A stretch of 64,000 nt of DNA from JAHJDR01 sp964609965 (GCA_964609965.1 CAZSTS010000010.1:7159-71158), one strand, 5' to 3'. Shown: positions 41,563 to 51,228, counted from the first letter of the stretch. Translations and numbers: made by a program. The notes: a model not told the origin generated them from the letters alone.

Positions 41563-42552
41563 TTACCAAGCTTTTCTTGGTATTGATATGCTTCCACTCA
41601 TACCTCCAAAGCCACCCATTTTAATGCTCATCATGGGTCGAGCTTTTATTCTATCTTCAGGATCAAATAGGTAACCACGATTGCCGAATACAGATTCTTG
41701 TGCATGTCTTTGTTCAGGTACGAATCTAGGTAATCCTTGTAGATGAACTTGATTGAGAGCATCTTGCAGCGTGATAAAAGCTCTTTCTCCACTTGAGTTT
41801 GTAAGGCTTACAACACTTGTTCTATCGTCAGAATAGATAGCTTGTATGCCAAAATCAAAGTCTAAGCGCCAACCTCTTGTTCCATCAACTGCAAAGCCAT
41901 CAGCAGTTGCTTCTGACTGCGCTTGTAACATATCCCAGTATGTCCATTGAAATTGTGGTTTTGAACGCCAACCATGTTTAAATCCCGCAAATCTTGCGAA
42001 CTCTGGATTGAAATCTAGGTATCTTCTGATAGTAATACTTTCCTGTTCGTGTGGAGTACCTTCATCATGATAGGGATTATATAATCTCACACCTCCTATT
42101 TGGCCATCCAAAATCCCATCAAATACTGTGGGCTCACCATAAAGTAAATCAACAACATGCATTGCAGGACCAAATGGAGCCTTTGCGCGGTAAAATTGAT
42201 AACCTAAACTGTCTGCTTCTGTTCTTGCTGCTTCAAATTGTTGAAAATCTTGTGGATCATCAGGGCGATAATGCCTTGGTTTGTAATCAGCACCTAAACC
42301 AGAAAATCTCACATCTGCTGGAATGGTTTTTTGCTCAAAGCCAAAACCCCCTGGCATATCAATTCTAGGATGAGCATGATGAAGATAGGGTAACATGAAA
42401 CCATGTTCTGTGAGAAGAGCAAGATCTGCTCTAACACGATCTTCTTGTGGGGCTAAGGCTGTGGGATCTCCTTGGCCGTATAAGGCTGGATTAGCAGTAA
42501 CAGCGCTTTGAACGAGTGCTTGCGCAGCCGGATTTGCTCCATATACTAACAT
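41563..42552 (-). CDS. Protein of unknown function, uncharged N-terminus
   Basis: 329 residues. The first 28 residues are uncharged (MLVYGANPAAQALVQSAVTA and on), then a charged, aromatic-rich domain (GGFGFEQKTIPADVRFSGLGADYKP, QFQWTYWDMLQAQ, LDFDFGIQAIYSDDRTSVVSL) and a Gly/Met/Ser-rich end (IKMGGFGGMSGSISIPR). No signal peptide of the Sec type and no family I recognise. Sits alone between two minus/plus genes, 12 bases after azlD. Confidence 0.6.
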   Translation of the reverse strand: MLVYGANPAAQALVQSAVTANPALYGQGDPTALAPQEDRVRADLALLTEHGFMLPYLHHAHPRIDMPGGFGFEQKTIPADVRFSGLGADYKPRHYRPDDPQDFQQFEAARTEADSLGYQFYRAKAPFGPAMHVVDLLYGEPTVFDGILDGQIGGVRLYNPYHDEGTPHEQESITIRRYLDFNPEFARFAGFKHGWRSKPQFQWTYWDMLQAQSEATADGFAVDGTRGWRLDFDFGIQAIYSDDRTSVVSLTNSSGERAFITLQDALNQVHLQGLPRFVPEQRHAQESVFGNRGYLFDPEDRIKARPMMSIKMGGFGGMSGSISIPRKAW

Positions 42553-42617
42553 ATAAATCTCCTATTACTATCTTAGTATCGGCAATTTCGATGAAATGTT
42601 TTGTGAGAAAGGGATGT

Positions 42618-42639
42618 TCCGTGTCCTTTGGGACACGGA
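42618..42639. repeat. GTCC-type hairpin beside acr3
   Basis: TCCGTGTCC-TTTG-GGACACGGA, a perfect 9-base stem followed by GGGGGATTAAA, which recalls the outer hairpin at 1889 (GGGGATTAAA). It may be a lone REP copy mobilised by the transposase type at 2054; it also lies where a terminator of the Acr3 gene would be. Confidence 0.6.
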
Positions 42640-42645
42640 GGGGGA

Positions 42646-43689
42646 TTAAAAATACTTCCTCTTAATCCAAAGCGCTACACCCACAAGACCTATGAGGACG
42701 GGGACTTCGACAAGAGGCCCGATCACTGCGGCAAAGGCAGCGCCGTGACTGATACCGAATGTGGCCACAGCCACAGCAATGGCGAGTTCAAAATTATTCG
42801 AGGCAGCAGTGAAAGAAAGCGTGGTTGATTGTTCATAATTAGCGCCTGCCTTTTTGCTCAAATAAAACGAAATAAAAAACATCACAGTGAAATAAATGAG
42901 TAGAGGAATAGCAATGCGAACCACATCAAAGGGGAGCTCAATAATTGTATCACCTTTGAGTGAAAACATGATGATGATGGTGAAGAGAAGGGCGATCAAA
43001 GTGATGGGGCTGATTTTAGGAATGAATTTATCTTGATACCATTCTCTGCTTTTGATTTTGATAAGCGAATAGCGTGTAATAATTCCTGCCAAAAATGGAA
43101 TCCCCAAGTAAATAAAAACGCTTTCTGCAATTTGCCCAATAGTGATGATAACGGTTGTGGCTTTAAGACCAAATAGGGGGGGGAGAACTGTGAGAAAAAC
43201 AAATGCGTAGATTGAAAAAAAGAAAATTTGAAAAACTGAGTTAAAAGCTACAAGCCCTGCACAATATTCGGTGTGTCCTTTAGCAAGGTCATTCCACACA
43301 AGCACCATGGCAATACACCGGGCGAGCCCAATCAGAATTAAGCCAGCCATGTATTCTGGTTTGTCATGAAGAAAAGTGATAGCAAGACCAAACATGAGCA
43401 AAGGACCAATCACCCAATTTTGTATTAAAGAGAGTATCAAGACCTTTCGGTTCTTGAAGACCTGACCCATTTCCTCATATTTAACCTTGGCTAGAGGAGG
43501 GTACATCATCAAAATCAAGCCAATGGCAATGGGAATGGATGTTGTGCCAATGCTAAATTTGTTCAAAAAAGGAACCAGCTCTGGCAAGAGATAGCCACTG
43601 AGAACCCCCAGACCCATAGCCAAAAATATCCAGAGGGTGAGAAATCGATCAAGAAATGATAGCTTTTTAATAACTGGGTTTGAGTTCAT
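42646..43689 (-). CDS. acr3: Acr3-type arsenite efflux transporter
   Basis: 347 residues, about ten membrane segments. GLARCIAMVLVWNDLAKG, with the essential cysteine, and EYCAGLVAFNSVFQI plus FTAASNNFELAIAVAVATFG are the Acr3 signature. Exports arsenite (or antimonite) across the inner membrane. No arsR or arsC is beside it. A 124-base spacer separates it from the divergent slyD-like gene. Confidence 0.92.
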   Translation of the reverse strand: MNSNPVIKKLSFLDRFLTLWIFLAMGLGVLSGYLLPELVPFLNKFSIGTTSIPIAIGLILMMYPPLAKVKYEEMGQVFKNRKVLILSLIQNWVIGPLLMFGLAITFLHDKPEYMAGLILIGLARCIAMVLVWNDLAKGHTEYCAGLVAFNSVFQIFFFSIYAFVFLTVLPPLFGLKATTVIITIGQIAESVFIYLGIPFLAGIITRYSLIKIKSREWYQDKFIPKISPITLIALLFTIIIMFSLKGDTIIELPFDVVRIAIPLLIYFTVMFFISFYLSKKAGANYEQSTTLSFTAASNNFELAIAVAVATFGISHGAAFAAVIGPLVEVPVLIGLVGVALWIKRKYF

Positions 43690-43739
43690 GTTCCATCCTT
43701 TTGAAGGTTAGGTATTACAGTAAATAATATATAATAAAA

Positions 43740-43768
43740 TTGGCATCTTTTTAGCAATTATGTAATAT
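43740..43768 (+). promoter_or_regulatory. Candidate sigma-70 promoter of the SlyD-like gene
   Basis: TTGGCA, 17 bases, TAATAT. The start would fall about 40 bases before the ATG at 43814. A GGGGAGA site precedes that ATG. Confidence 0.4.
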
Positions 43769-43813
43769 AAATCAAATAATTGGTATATTTACTAACTCAA
43801 TGGGGAGATAACA

Positions 43814-44239
43814 ATGTCAGAAGAACAAGTTATTACTTTTAATTATTCACTTAAAAACACCAAAGGCGAGGCTCTCGAAAAAAGTGAAGAACCTATCACT
43901 ATTCAAGTGGGACAAAATCAGATTTTGCCAGCCATCGAAGAAATCCTCGTCAAAGGAAAGCCAGGCGAGAAACACACAACAGAATTAAAAGCTGCTGAGG
44001 CGTTTGGCGAGTATCGCAAAGACCTAATTTTCGAAATTCCCAAAGATCAAATAAGTGATACTGTTAAGGTTGGCGATGTTGTTGGTTCCGAAACACAAGA
44101 AGGTCAGCCCCTTAAACTAACAGTTGTCGAAATAAAAGAAAATGCATTGGTTTTAGATGCCAATCATCCTTTGGCAGGACAAGATCTCAATGTCGATATC
44201 GAGATCGTCGAAACTCAAGCTCCTGTTTTAGATGCGTAA
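43814..44239 (+). CDS. FKBP-type peptidyl-prolyl isomerase, SlyD-like
   Basis: 141 residues. FKBP strands at both ends (VITFNYSLKNTKGEALEKS; LDANHPLAGQDLNVDIEIVE) with the IF chaperone domain between about residues 68 and 120. The LDANHPLAG motif is the SlyD signature. The metal-binding His/Cys tail of E. coli SlyD is absent. Cytoplasmic folding helper. A heptamer array begins right after the stop codon. Confidence 0.9.
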   Translation: MSEEQVITFNYSLKNTKGEALEKSEEPITIQVGQNQILPAIEEILVKGKPGEKHTTELKAAEAFGEYRKDLIFEIPKDQISDTVKVGDVVGSETQEGQPLKLTVVEIKENALVLDANHPLAGQDLNVDIEIVETQAPVLDA

Positions 44240-44241
44240 AT

Positions 44242-44297
44242 TGTGGATAGTTGGTCGTGGATAGTGGATCGTGGGTAAAAGACAAAAGACAAACAGT
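44242..44297. repeat. Drifting heptamer array (8 units)
   Basis: Words from TGTGGAT and AGTTGGT to AAAAGAC (twice) and AAACAGT; the words change sharply in the middle while the phase is kept. The rest of the spacer to 44429 shows nothing clear. Confidence 0.92.
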
Positions 44298-44429
44298 CTG
44301 TTAAACTTAATAAAATCAAACAAATAGACATCCCTTCCTATTTTTTATCATCACTATTGAAATACATCTCAAAACCCAATACAGAATTCTTCTTTGATTT
44401 GCTAACTTAGGTAAACAACATAATATTTC

Positions 44430-46007
44430 ATGGTAGCACCAGTAGTAACAACAGCCTCAACATCTCTAGTAGCACCTCCAATAATAGAACTTCCAGGTGT
44501 ACTCGCTCAAGTGAGTGGGTTCTCGCTTGGTAGTATTTCCAGATATACTCATGCAATTGCACAAGCTGGGCGAGCTTTTTGGCTAGCAGGAACCAAAGGT
44601 TATCGCTTTGGTGTTGATGTTCAAACAGGTGAACAACATGGAATGAGTCGATTTGGCACTGCAGCAAAAGTTTATCGCCTTCACTTGGCTAGAACTCCCC
44701 AGGAACTTGCTCTTAGTGGACAACGTGTACAAAATCATGGTGTAGCAGGCATAGCTGTCGAAACGCTATTTCATGGTCTGGGAAATGTTCATGTGCCTCA
44801 AGAATTAGATGAACTAGTACCAAGTTTCTACGGACACGAAACTATTGCAGCTAATCTAGGAACGGCAGGGGCCATGAAACTGGAACAATTATTGTCTTTG
44901 GAAGGAATTAGTTCAGCTCAAAGACTTTTTGCTAGTCGTGCTCTCATGCAATTCTATGCCAAACAGACTCGAGTATTCATTCTAGCTGGTAAGTTTGAAG
45001 AGGCTATGGAGGTTCTTTTCAAAGGGATTGATTGCCTATTTGAGGCCTATGGTGCAGTCACAGATACTTCTGTCGGAGACTATTTAATGGATTATGTTTG
45101 TAGAGGTACTCCAAAACCTGCAAGCAAAGTTACTGTAGAAGCCAGTTTTAGGGCCTATATAGATTTTGCAGTAGATACACTTGGTCAGGTTCCAAGGACA
45201 GGATATCTTCTTGCAGAACATAGAAGACTTGAACGAGATGGAAGGTTTGATGTGAAAGAGGCTATATTGACTTCAGCGATTATTAGAAGACAAGATGAGG
45301 CTTCAAGGGCATTTGTCGGACAAAATTATTTGCCTGAGCAAGGAGCTTCGTGTTCGCTCACAAACTGCCTATGTCTGCGTTACATGGTAAGCCAACCAGT
45401 GCTGTGGAGGCTTCAATTAGAAGCTGTGGCTAGGCAACAAAGGTCTTTGCACCTTCCTAGTGGTTTTTCTATGCAATTTATTGCTGCAATAGGTTTGCTA
45501 AAAGAACATCCTACAAATGAATTCGCATTAAGAATTGTCATGGGCGAGTTTTGTAGGCGCACTGATGTTGAAAGTTTTGAAGACCTAGCTGAGTTTGTTA
45601 GTGATCGTCCCTTTATCCGTGAGTTCAGTCGAGCGAGAGTTGGTTTGCGAGAACCACTCAATCAATTAGCAGATCCCAGTAACATTGAAACAGATCCTAT
45701 AGGGACATTTGCAGCAGCGGCTACTTTGCTTACATTATTTAGAAATCATAAAGCTCAAGAAGTTGCCAATAGATCCTTGTTTTTAATTTTTGAGGAGCTT
45801 GATGCTGCTAGGGAATACGAGACAGCTCTTATGTTATTGGATTATTTAGATAGAATGGCTCTTTGTAATTGTAGCACACTTTTGCTTCAGCTTTATAAAA
45901 GATTTAGCGTTATTGATAATCCCATTTCACAACGGGCTGAGACTCTCTTGGCCCACTACCGCATTGCAAGGCCATGTCAAAGACAGGTAAGTATTGCGCG
46001 CTTCTAA
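44430..46007 (+). CDS. Large helical protein of unknown function, uncharged N-terminus
   Basis: 525 residues. First 19 residues uncharged (MVAPVVTTASTSLVAPPII). The rest looks all-helical with repeated Leu/Ala-rich helices (SAQRLFASRALMQFYAKQ, FEEAMEVLFKGIDCLFEAYG, REYETALMLLDYLDRMAL), suggesting a TPR-like solenoid. No catalytic motif or Sec signal. No family recognised. It is alone, between an array and pckG. Weak ribosome site. Confidence 0.6.
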   Translation: MVAPVVTTASTSLVAPPIIELPGVLAQVSGFSLGSISRYTHAIAQAGRAFWLAGTKGYRFGVDVQTGEQHGMSRFGTAAKVYRLHLARTPQELALSGQRVQNHGVAGIAVETLFHGLGNVHVPQELDELVPSFYGHETIAANLGTAGAMKLEQLLSLEGISSAQRLFASRALMQFYAKQTRVFILAGKFEEAMEVLFKGIDCLFEAYGAVTDTSVGDYLMDYVCRGTPKPASKVTVEASFRAYIDFAVDTLGQVPRTGYLLAEHRRLERDGRFDVKEAILTSAIIRRQDEASRAFVGQNYLPEQGASCSLTNCLCLRYMVSQPVLWRLQLEAVARQQRSLHLPSGFSMQFIAAIGLLKEHPTNEFALRIVMGEFCRRTDVESFEDLAEFVSDRPFIREFSRARVGLREPLNQLADPSNIETDPIGTFAAAATLLTLFRNHKAQEVANRSLFLIFEELDAAREYETALMLLDYLDRMALCNCSTLLLQLYKRFSVIDNPISQRAETLLAHYRIARPCQRQVSIARF

Positions 46008-46019
46008 TAATACAAAAAT

Positions 46020-47912
46020 CTACTCATACTCCCCAGGCCTAATCACAGCCCCATACTTTTCTTTTGCCTTTTTAATTCTCTCAATCATCTCATTCCATTT
46101 AGTATAACAAAGCTCAGGACAATCTGGGACATTCTTTTTATAGTATTCAGTCGATCTTTCAAGCTTTGCTAGCCATTCATCACAACGGAAGGAGAATTGG
46201 TAGTTGTACTCTTCTTCAGTGTATTCTTCATTAAAAATGTCTTTAAAGAGTTTGGCAAGGTCTGCATGTTTGGGAATCAGGCCAGTTGGTGTCTTTAAAA
46301 CGTCGACTTCCCCATGAACTCTGAGTTCCGCCCAATGTAGCCAGACTTTTTTGGCTAGTTTGTGTGAACAGTAGTCGCCGTTTTCATCCTTCAAGAAATA
46401 ATTCGTAGAAAAGACCTTGGGAACACTCTTCATGCCATTCACAAAGTTAAGATTATTTTGAATGTATTGACCAATGGGATAGCTAATAAAGTCTAAATTA
46501 GCCATGGGCTGGGGTACGCGCACGCCTTGTTTGCCAAGTGTGGCAGCAGTGGTTTCAGATTCAAGCGTACATGCCTTTGCGAGTATGCCATCTTCCCAAT
46601 TAAGAGATTCCTCAACAGGTACAGATGTGTCAGAATCGCGGCCACCATAAATAACACCACCCACAGGCACACCCATTTTATCGTCCCAGTTAGGATCAAT
46701 GTTTTTGAGATAGTTCATGCGGATCGTGTATCTAGCATTTGCATGTGACAAGGTAATGGGTTTTCCATTGGCATCTTCCTTGCCTTCATGCCAACCTGGT
46801 CCAGAATGATTAGAACCTTCTTTAGGTGTATCAACGTCCATGCCTATCCAATAAGGATTGTTATCAGGTCCTGTGAGGACGTTCGAAAAAATGACTTCTT
46901 GTGGTGTTGTGAGGACTTTGTAGATAACAGGATCATCTTTTTCATTCACATCTCTGATAATACCAAAAATACCGCGTTCAACATTGGCTGCCCTAAACTC
47001 GCCATCGATGTTTTTAAAATAAGCAATATCATCCCCAACAATCGACTCGCCAGGAAGCATGGCTGTGGCTGTCTTGCCGCAGGCAGAAGGGAAGGCGCCA
47101 CAGAAATACGTGGTGCGATTTATTTCATTATTCTTACAACCCATGATAAACATGTGCTCACAGAGCCAACCCTCTGTGCTGGATTTCTTGATAGCCAGGC
47201 GCATAGCGAGTTTTTTCAGCCCCACTGAATTGCCTGCATATTGATTGTTGATTGTATAGACAGACATGTTTTCGAGGTCTTGATAAATGCGACGATTTTG
47301 AGTGTTGATCGTGCAGCCGCGATCATCAAGCTTGCCAGCGCTGTGAAAAAATCTAAAAAAGTCATCTTTGTTTTTTAATCGTTTAAAATGTTCGTAGCCA
47401 CGTCTGTAAAGAATGTCTTCAGAATGCGTGACATAATAAGAATCTGTAATCTGCGCACAGCCAATCGTGAAAGGGCCCATGGGAGGGCACTCACAAAAGA
47501 GTTTTACTATCATTTGCTTGCCGCGCATAATGCCTTTTGATAGTTTTTTGATCTCAGCCAGACCTTCATCCGCTTCGATGCAATTGAGTTTTCCCATTTT
47601 AGCGAGATTTTCCTTGGCCACCATGAATCTTGTGTTTTGCTTATCACGTCCTTGATCACCATAACCGTCGTAGTGGATGGTTTGTTCGTCTCTCGCAAGT
47701 TTTGTCTCTTCACCTTTTTCAAGAGACATCTTTCTTATGTATTCAGCATCTTCATCAGAGTCGTCGCAGAAATAAATGTTCTCTGGTTCGGCGATTTGAG
47801 CAAACTCACCAACATGGGCGATGAGTTTTGGGTTTTCGAGTGCTGTGAGTTTTTGATAACTTTTTTCGTCCATTTTTTCTTTGAGAAGGTTTAAAAATTC
47901 TGAATTTTGCAT
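46020..47912 (-). CDS. pckG: Phosphoenolpyruvate carboxykinase (GTP)
   Basis: 630 residues from ATG 47912 with AAGGAAG; an in-frame start at 47948 lies inside a palindromic repeat. P-loop FPSACGKT, MGCKNNEINRTTYFCGAFPS, GDDIAYFKN, the guanine pocket segment and the VGGVIYGGRDSDTSVPV motif are clear. Converts oxaloacetate plus GTP to PEP and CO2 (gluconeogenesis). Compare with the ATP type, which lacks this length and FPSACGKT form. Confidence 0.96.
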   Translation of the reverse strand: MQNSEFLNLLKEKMDEKSYQKLTALENPKLIAHVGEFAQIAEPENIYFCDDSDEDAEYIRKMSLEKGEETKLARDEQTIHYDGYGDQGRDKQNTRFMVAKENLAKMGKLNCIEADEGLAEIKKLSKGIMRGKQMIVKLFCECPPMGPFTIGCAQITDSYYVTHSEDILYRRGYEHFKRLKNKDDFFRFFHSAGKLDDRGCTINTQNRRIYQDLENMSVYTINNQYAGNSVGLKKLAMRLAIKKSSTEGWLCEHMFIMGCKNNEINRTTYFCGAFPSACGKTATAMLPGESIVGDDIAYFKNIDGEFRAANVERGIFGIIRDVNEKDDPVIYKVLTTPQEVIFSNVLTGPDNNPYWIGMDVDTPKEGSNHSGPGWHEGKEDANGKPITLSHANARYTIRMNYLKNIDPNWDDKMGVPVGGVIYGGRDSDTSVPVEESLNWEDGILAKACTLESETTAATLGKQGVRVPQPMANLDFISYPIGQYIQNNLNFVNGMKSVPKVFSTNYFLKDENGDYCSHKLAKKVWLHWAELRVHGEVDVLKTPTGLIPKHADLAKLFKDIFNEEYTEEEYNYQFSFRCDEWLAKLERSTEYYKKNVPDCPELCYTKWNEMIERIKKAKEKYGAVIRPGEYE

Positions 47913-47937
47913 AGTACTTCCTTTATTATTTTTAGAA

Positions 47938-47967
47938 TGTAGGGGCACGGCATGCCGTGCCCCTACA
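47938..47967. repeat. TGTAGGGGC palindrome, copy 2 (perfect)
   Basis: A perfect 30-base palindrome, TGTAGGGGCACGGCA and its complement, upstream of pckG. A further half (AAGCCCCTAC) follows at 47975. The spacer 47913-48216 contains nothing else I can name except the AAAGGAGA site of the next gene. Confidence 0.92.
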
Positions 47968-48216
47968 AAATATTAAGCCCCTACGATTGCCCATTTATCC
48001 CATTCTTCCATTTATAGCAATCACGACAATTCTTTGGTGGTATTGATAAAGTCTATCTTGATTTTATCTTTTTGATAGAGCCCTTTTCATTAGCTTCTTA
48101 TAATTTATGAATTAAAAAGATAGGTTAGAGTTTATTCAAAGAATATTTATCTTAAGTTTCATGGCATCAAAATTGCACTTTAAAAAAAGGGGCCTTGGGA
48201 ATGAAAGGAGAAGGGC

Positions 48217-49251
48217 ATGAGACTAAAACAAATCATTTTCATCATTATTGTTTTCACACTAGTTTTCTTTAATACCAATCAGGCAGAGGCATTGAATTTC
48301 AAAAAGTTCAGTCTCAAGTCATTTTTGGGCATTCCCATCACGACAATCAAAAAATTTAACCCATTTAATCAGCAACCAGCGTGTTCTGATTATGATTCAG
48401 ATAGTGCTTATTTTGCTGGGGAGGCCTCTGTGATATATTTTTATATGGGAGATGATGAGTTTACAACATCACTTCAAGAGACCATGCTTTTGAGTAAAGC
48501 TTTTCAAGGTGATTATGATTACAGGGTATTATTCTATGATACTGATGCTACAGCGTTATCTCATGTCTCTAGCTCACAAGCGATTAATCAGGCTGACGAA
48601 GTTCATGATCCTACTCAGGCCAACTTTTTAGATGTATTAGAAGGTCTTTTTGATGATGGCTACATTGTCGACATCTACATTATTTCACACGGTAATGTTA
48701 ATGGGAGTGGCGATGCGTATTTTAGTGCTATGGATAGCAGCATTAAGGGATCAGAAATCACTGATCGCTTTGAAAACTATGGTTGTGGCGAGGTTCCTAT
48801 CAGAATGGTTTGGTCAGGGGCCTGTTATCATGAGGCCATGAATGATGTTTGGATTGATTTAGGGGCCAAAGTGGTCTCAGGTGCCAGGGATGTGAATTTT
48901 TATCCCAATCAGTTTGGCCGATTTGCCACAGAGTGGACATCTGGTGAGGCCTTTGAAACAGCCCTAGATCTGTCTAATGATTCAGCCACTCGAACAGCAG
49001 TTCAGATCTACATCTATTTTATGGGGTGGGGTTATGCTGGACAGGGGGATTGTCCTGTTTTTCCAGCGCCCAATGTTTTGGGTGAAAATGATTGTGCAGA
49101 GGATTTCTTTACAGATCTTGCATACAGTCTTGATACGTATCATCCAAATTGGAGTGGTAGCTCGAACATGACTTATTCATCAAAAAAAATCATTGATGGA
49201 GATTATAATATTGATCGTGATTCGATTCTCACTTGGGAAATGCCGGATTAA
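48217..49251 (+). CDS. Secreted caspase-fold (clan CD-like) protein
   Basis: 344 residues. Signal peptide to about residue 25 (AEA). A His-Cys dyad fits the clan CD pattern: hydrophobic strand then His-Gly (IVDIYIISHGN, His158) and a second strand then Ala-Cys (IRMVWSGACYHEA, Cys203). Other cysteines (56, 190, and in CPVF, DCAEDFF) may form disulfides. C-terminal half is Asp/Ser/Tyr-rich. Such folds include gingipain-, separase- and C80-type peptidases. Substrate unknown; the activity is predicted from motif only. Good AAAGGAG site. Confidence 0.65.
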   Translation: MRLKQIIFIIIVFTLVFFNTNQAEALNFKKFSLKSFLGIPITTIKKFNPFNQQPACSDYDSDSAYFAGEASVIYFYMGDDEFTTSLQETMLLSKAFQGDYDYRVLFYDTDATALSHVSSSQAINQADEVHDPTQANFLDVLEGLFDDGYIVDIYIISHGNVNGSGDAYFSAMDSSIKGSEITDRFENYGCGEVPIRMVWSGACYHEAMNDVWIDLGAKVVSGARDVNFYPNQFGRFATEWTSGEAFETALDLSNDSATRTAVQIYIYFMGWGYAGQGDCPVFPAPNVLGENDCAEDFFTDLAYSLDTYHPNWSGSSNMTYSSKKIIDGDYNIDRDSILTWEMPD

Positions 49252-49262
49252 TTTCTGTATTT

Positions 49263-49357
49263 TGTAGGGGCGATCCACTGCCTGTCCGCCGTAGTTAGCT
49301 GACGAAGGTGGATGGTCGCCCGAAAGATAACGGGCAGGCACAGGGGCCTGCCCCTAC
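49263..49357. repeat. TGTAGGGGC composite element, copy 3
   Basis: Begins TGTAGGGGCGATCC and ends CAGGGGCCTGCCCCTAC. Inner pair GGCGATCCAC/GTGGATGGTCGCC and right pair GGGCAGGC/GCCTGCCC. Its right end is the same as that of the nadC insert. Confidence 0.85.
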
Positions 49358-49416
49358 TAGGGTAGACAATCTTTTTTATTCTTAGACATCATAATTTCGT
49401 TTTGTTATGAAAAATC

Positions 49417-50868
49417 ATGCCTTGTTACAATTTTTCACACAAACTTTTATCAAAAAATATTAATCATCAAAAAATCGCTACAGGTTTAGAGGTCATCAAA
49501 TCGACAGCTACACCTTTGCCGCTAAAAGACCCTGTTAAAAGTATAGAGCTCGAAACCTGGTTTCAAGAAGAGGCTGAAAAACGTCTCGGGTCTCTTCCCA
49601 AGAATGTAAAAGATAAAGAAAGACAAAATCTTCTCGAAAAACCTAATCGCTATGCTGATGGTAGTATGGAGCCAATCTCTCTTGATGAACTTCTTCAGAT
49701 GAATACCCTCTGTGGTTCAGCCAAAGATATTCTCAATCGAGCACAGCAAGGCGTTGAACTTCTCAAAGACAATAAAGTGTTTTCAGAGTGTGGTACTGTA
49801 GCGCGAGGTGTGCCAGGTGGTGGTGCTTCGTCACGTGCAGCCAAGTGGACAAGACAAAATCCTGAACTGGCAGCCCAGTATGGTTTGACTGAGACAACTC
49901 CACGTCCTTTGTTTAAGGTGGGGCCCAAAACCCTTTTACAACACACACTCGATTTTTCACAGCACATTGCCAGGTGTCTTGGTAGAGTTTTTCCAAATAT
50001 TGTCATGACTAATTCTGAAAACGTCGATTTGGTATTAAATACTGTTAGAGAAGGGTGGGAGAATTATACAGAGAATGAACTTGAGAGCACGGTTTTCTTT
50101 AATCAGATTGTTTTACCTAGAATCTGGGTCGAAGACCGAAAACTCATTACAGACAAACTCTATCCTGCTGGTCATGGTGATTTTCCTTATCTCTTTGCAA
50201 AATATCAAATGGCTAAAGCCTTGTATGAGTCAGGCATCAAGTATCTCATCTTTTCAAACGCAGACGAATGGTTATGGCAGGCTGATCCAGTGATGATTTC
50301 CATTGCTCAGGAGATGTTCAACAAAGGCCATCACATGGTGATCATTGGCACAAAAAATACAAACAATCAGTTTGGTGGTGGTTTTGTTCGTCTCAAAGAT
50401 GGTTCGCAGTCATTGGTCGAAACACCCAGGCTGCCATGGGAGGTTGTCGAAAAGGGCCAAGCCCCTGTTGCCTTGAATACAACGTTTTACATGATTGATG
50501 TAGAATTTCTTGCCCAGAATGAGTCAAAGTTACTCGATGTCGAAAAGTCTCTTGTTGTTAAAGAGGTTCCAGGACGTCAAAAAGAATCAATCGAACAAAT
50601 CATAGGTGTGGATAGCTGGGCTGGTGATGTTTTTGCTGCGTGTCTGAATCCTGCTTTTATTGAATGGCCAAGATTGAATTTTTTGGGCATCAAGGATGGT
50701 GGGTTTATCACAGGCACTGAACCACAAGAATCTCTGGGCGGTCGTTCGTATTCCCAATACGTGAACGAAACCATAGCCACATACCCGGTGCTCATGAGTC
50801 AATTGATCGAAGGTGATAAATTTGCAGCAGAGTTATTGTTTGAGACAGGGTATTCGTATTTGAGGTGA
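49417..50868 (+). CDS. UDP-sugar pyrophosphorylase-like protein (UDPGP family)
   Basis: 483 residues. N-terminal loop GVPGGGASSRAAKW in place of the usual GGxGTRLG, then FKVGPKTLLQHTLD, LYPAGHGDF, YLIFSNADEW (metal and sugar-phosphate site) and NQFGGGFVRLKDG. Probably joins UTP with a hexose 1-phosphate. The substrate cannot be read from the sequence. A terminator-like hairpin follows at 51151. Confidence 0.7.
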   Translation: MPCYNFSHKLLSKNINHQKIATGLEVIKSTATPLPLKDPVKSIELETWFQEEAEKRLGSLPKNVKDKERQNLLEKPNRYADGSMEPISLDELLQMNTLCGSAKDILNRAQQGVELLKDNKVFSECGTVARGVPGGGASSRAAKWTRQNPELAAQYGLTETTPRPLFKVGPKTLLQHTLDFSQHIARCLGRVFPNIVMTNSENVDLVLNTVREGWENYTENELESTVFFNQIVLPRIWVEDRKLITDKLYPAGHGDFPYLFAKYQMAKALYESGIKYLIFSNADEWLWQADPVMISIAQEMFNKGHHMVIIGTKNTNNQFGGGFVRLKDGSQSLVETPRLPWEVVEKGQAPVALNTTFYMIDVEFLAQNESKLLDVEKSLVVKEVPGRQKESIEQIIGVDSWAGDVFAACLNPAFIEWPRLNFLGIKDGGFITGTEPQESLGGRSYSQYVNETIATYPVLMSQLIEGDKFAAELLFETGYSYLR

Positions 50869-50918
50869 GATCTTTTCGTCCCCTCCTTTCAAACGGAAAA
50901 AAGGTTTTCTTTCTTTGC

Positions 50919-51141
50919 CCTGAAAGGGCACAATAATTTAGCCCAGGGTAAGGCTCGTCTTTAGACGGGACGCCACCCTGGGCCTCATAAATAAAAACAA
51001 TCCTAACCCTGAAGGGGTTTAATAATGATCTATGAGATGTTTGCTTCGATTATGTATCCCTTTCAGGGAATGAATTGGGGCTGTTTATTTTGTTGTTAAC
51101 CCAGGGTAGAAAAATCCCTTCAGGCTTTTTCAACCCTGGGC
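50919..51141. repeat. Cluster of CCCTGAAAGGG / GCCCAGGGT palindromes
   Basis: GCCCAGGGT...ACCCTGGGC (50941-50983, with inner CGTCTTTAGACG), AACCCAGGGT...ACCCTGGGC (51098-51141), and short palindromes of the CCTGAAAGGG type at 50919-50930, 51007-51018 and 51058-51068. Two unequal tandem copies of a composite repeat. No gene is seen in 50869-51309. Confidence 0.8.
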
Positions 51142-51150
51142 TATGTTATT

Positions 51151-51173
51151 TCACCCCTTTGGGGTTTTTTTCT
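51151..51173 (+). terminator. Terminator in the spacer before ilvD end
   Basis: ACCCC-TTT-GGGGT followed by a T-run. Confidence 0.6.
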
Positions 51174-51228
51174 GAGTTAGAATGATGGCCCATGACTAAG
51201 TGGGGCACTTCCTACTTGAATCCAAGGT

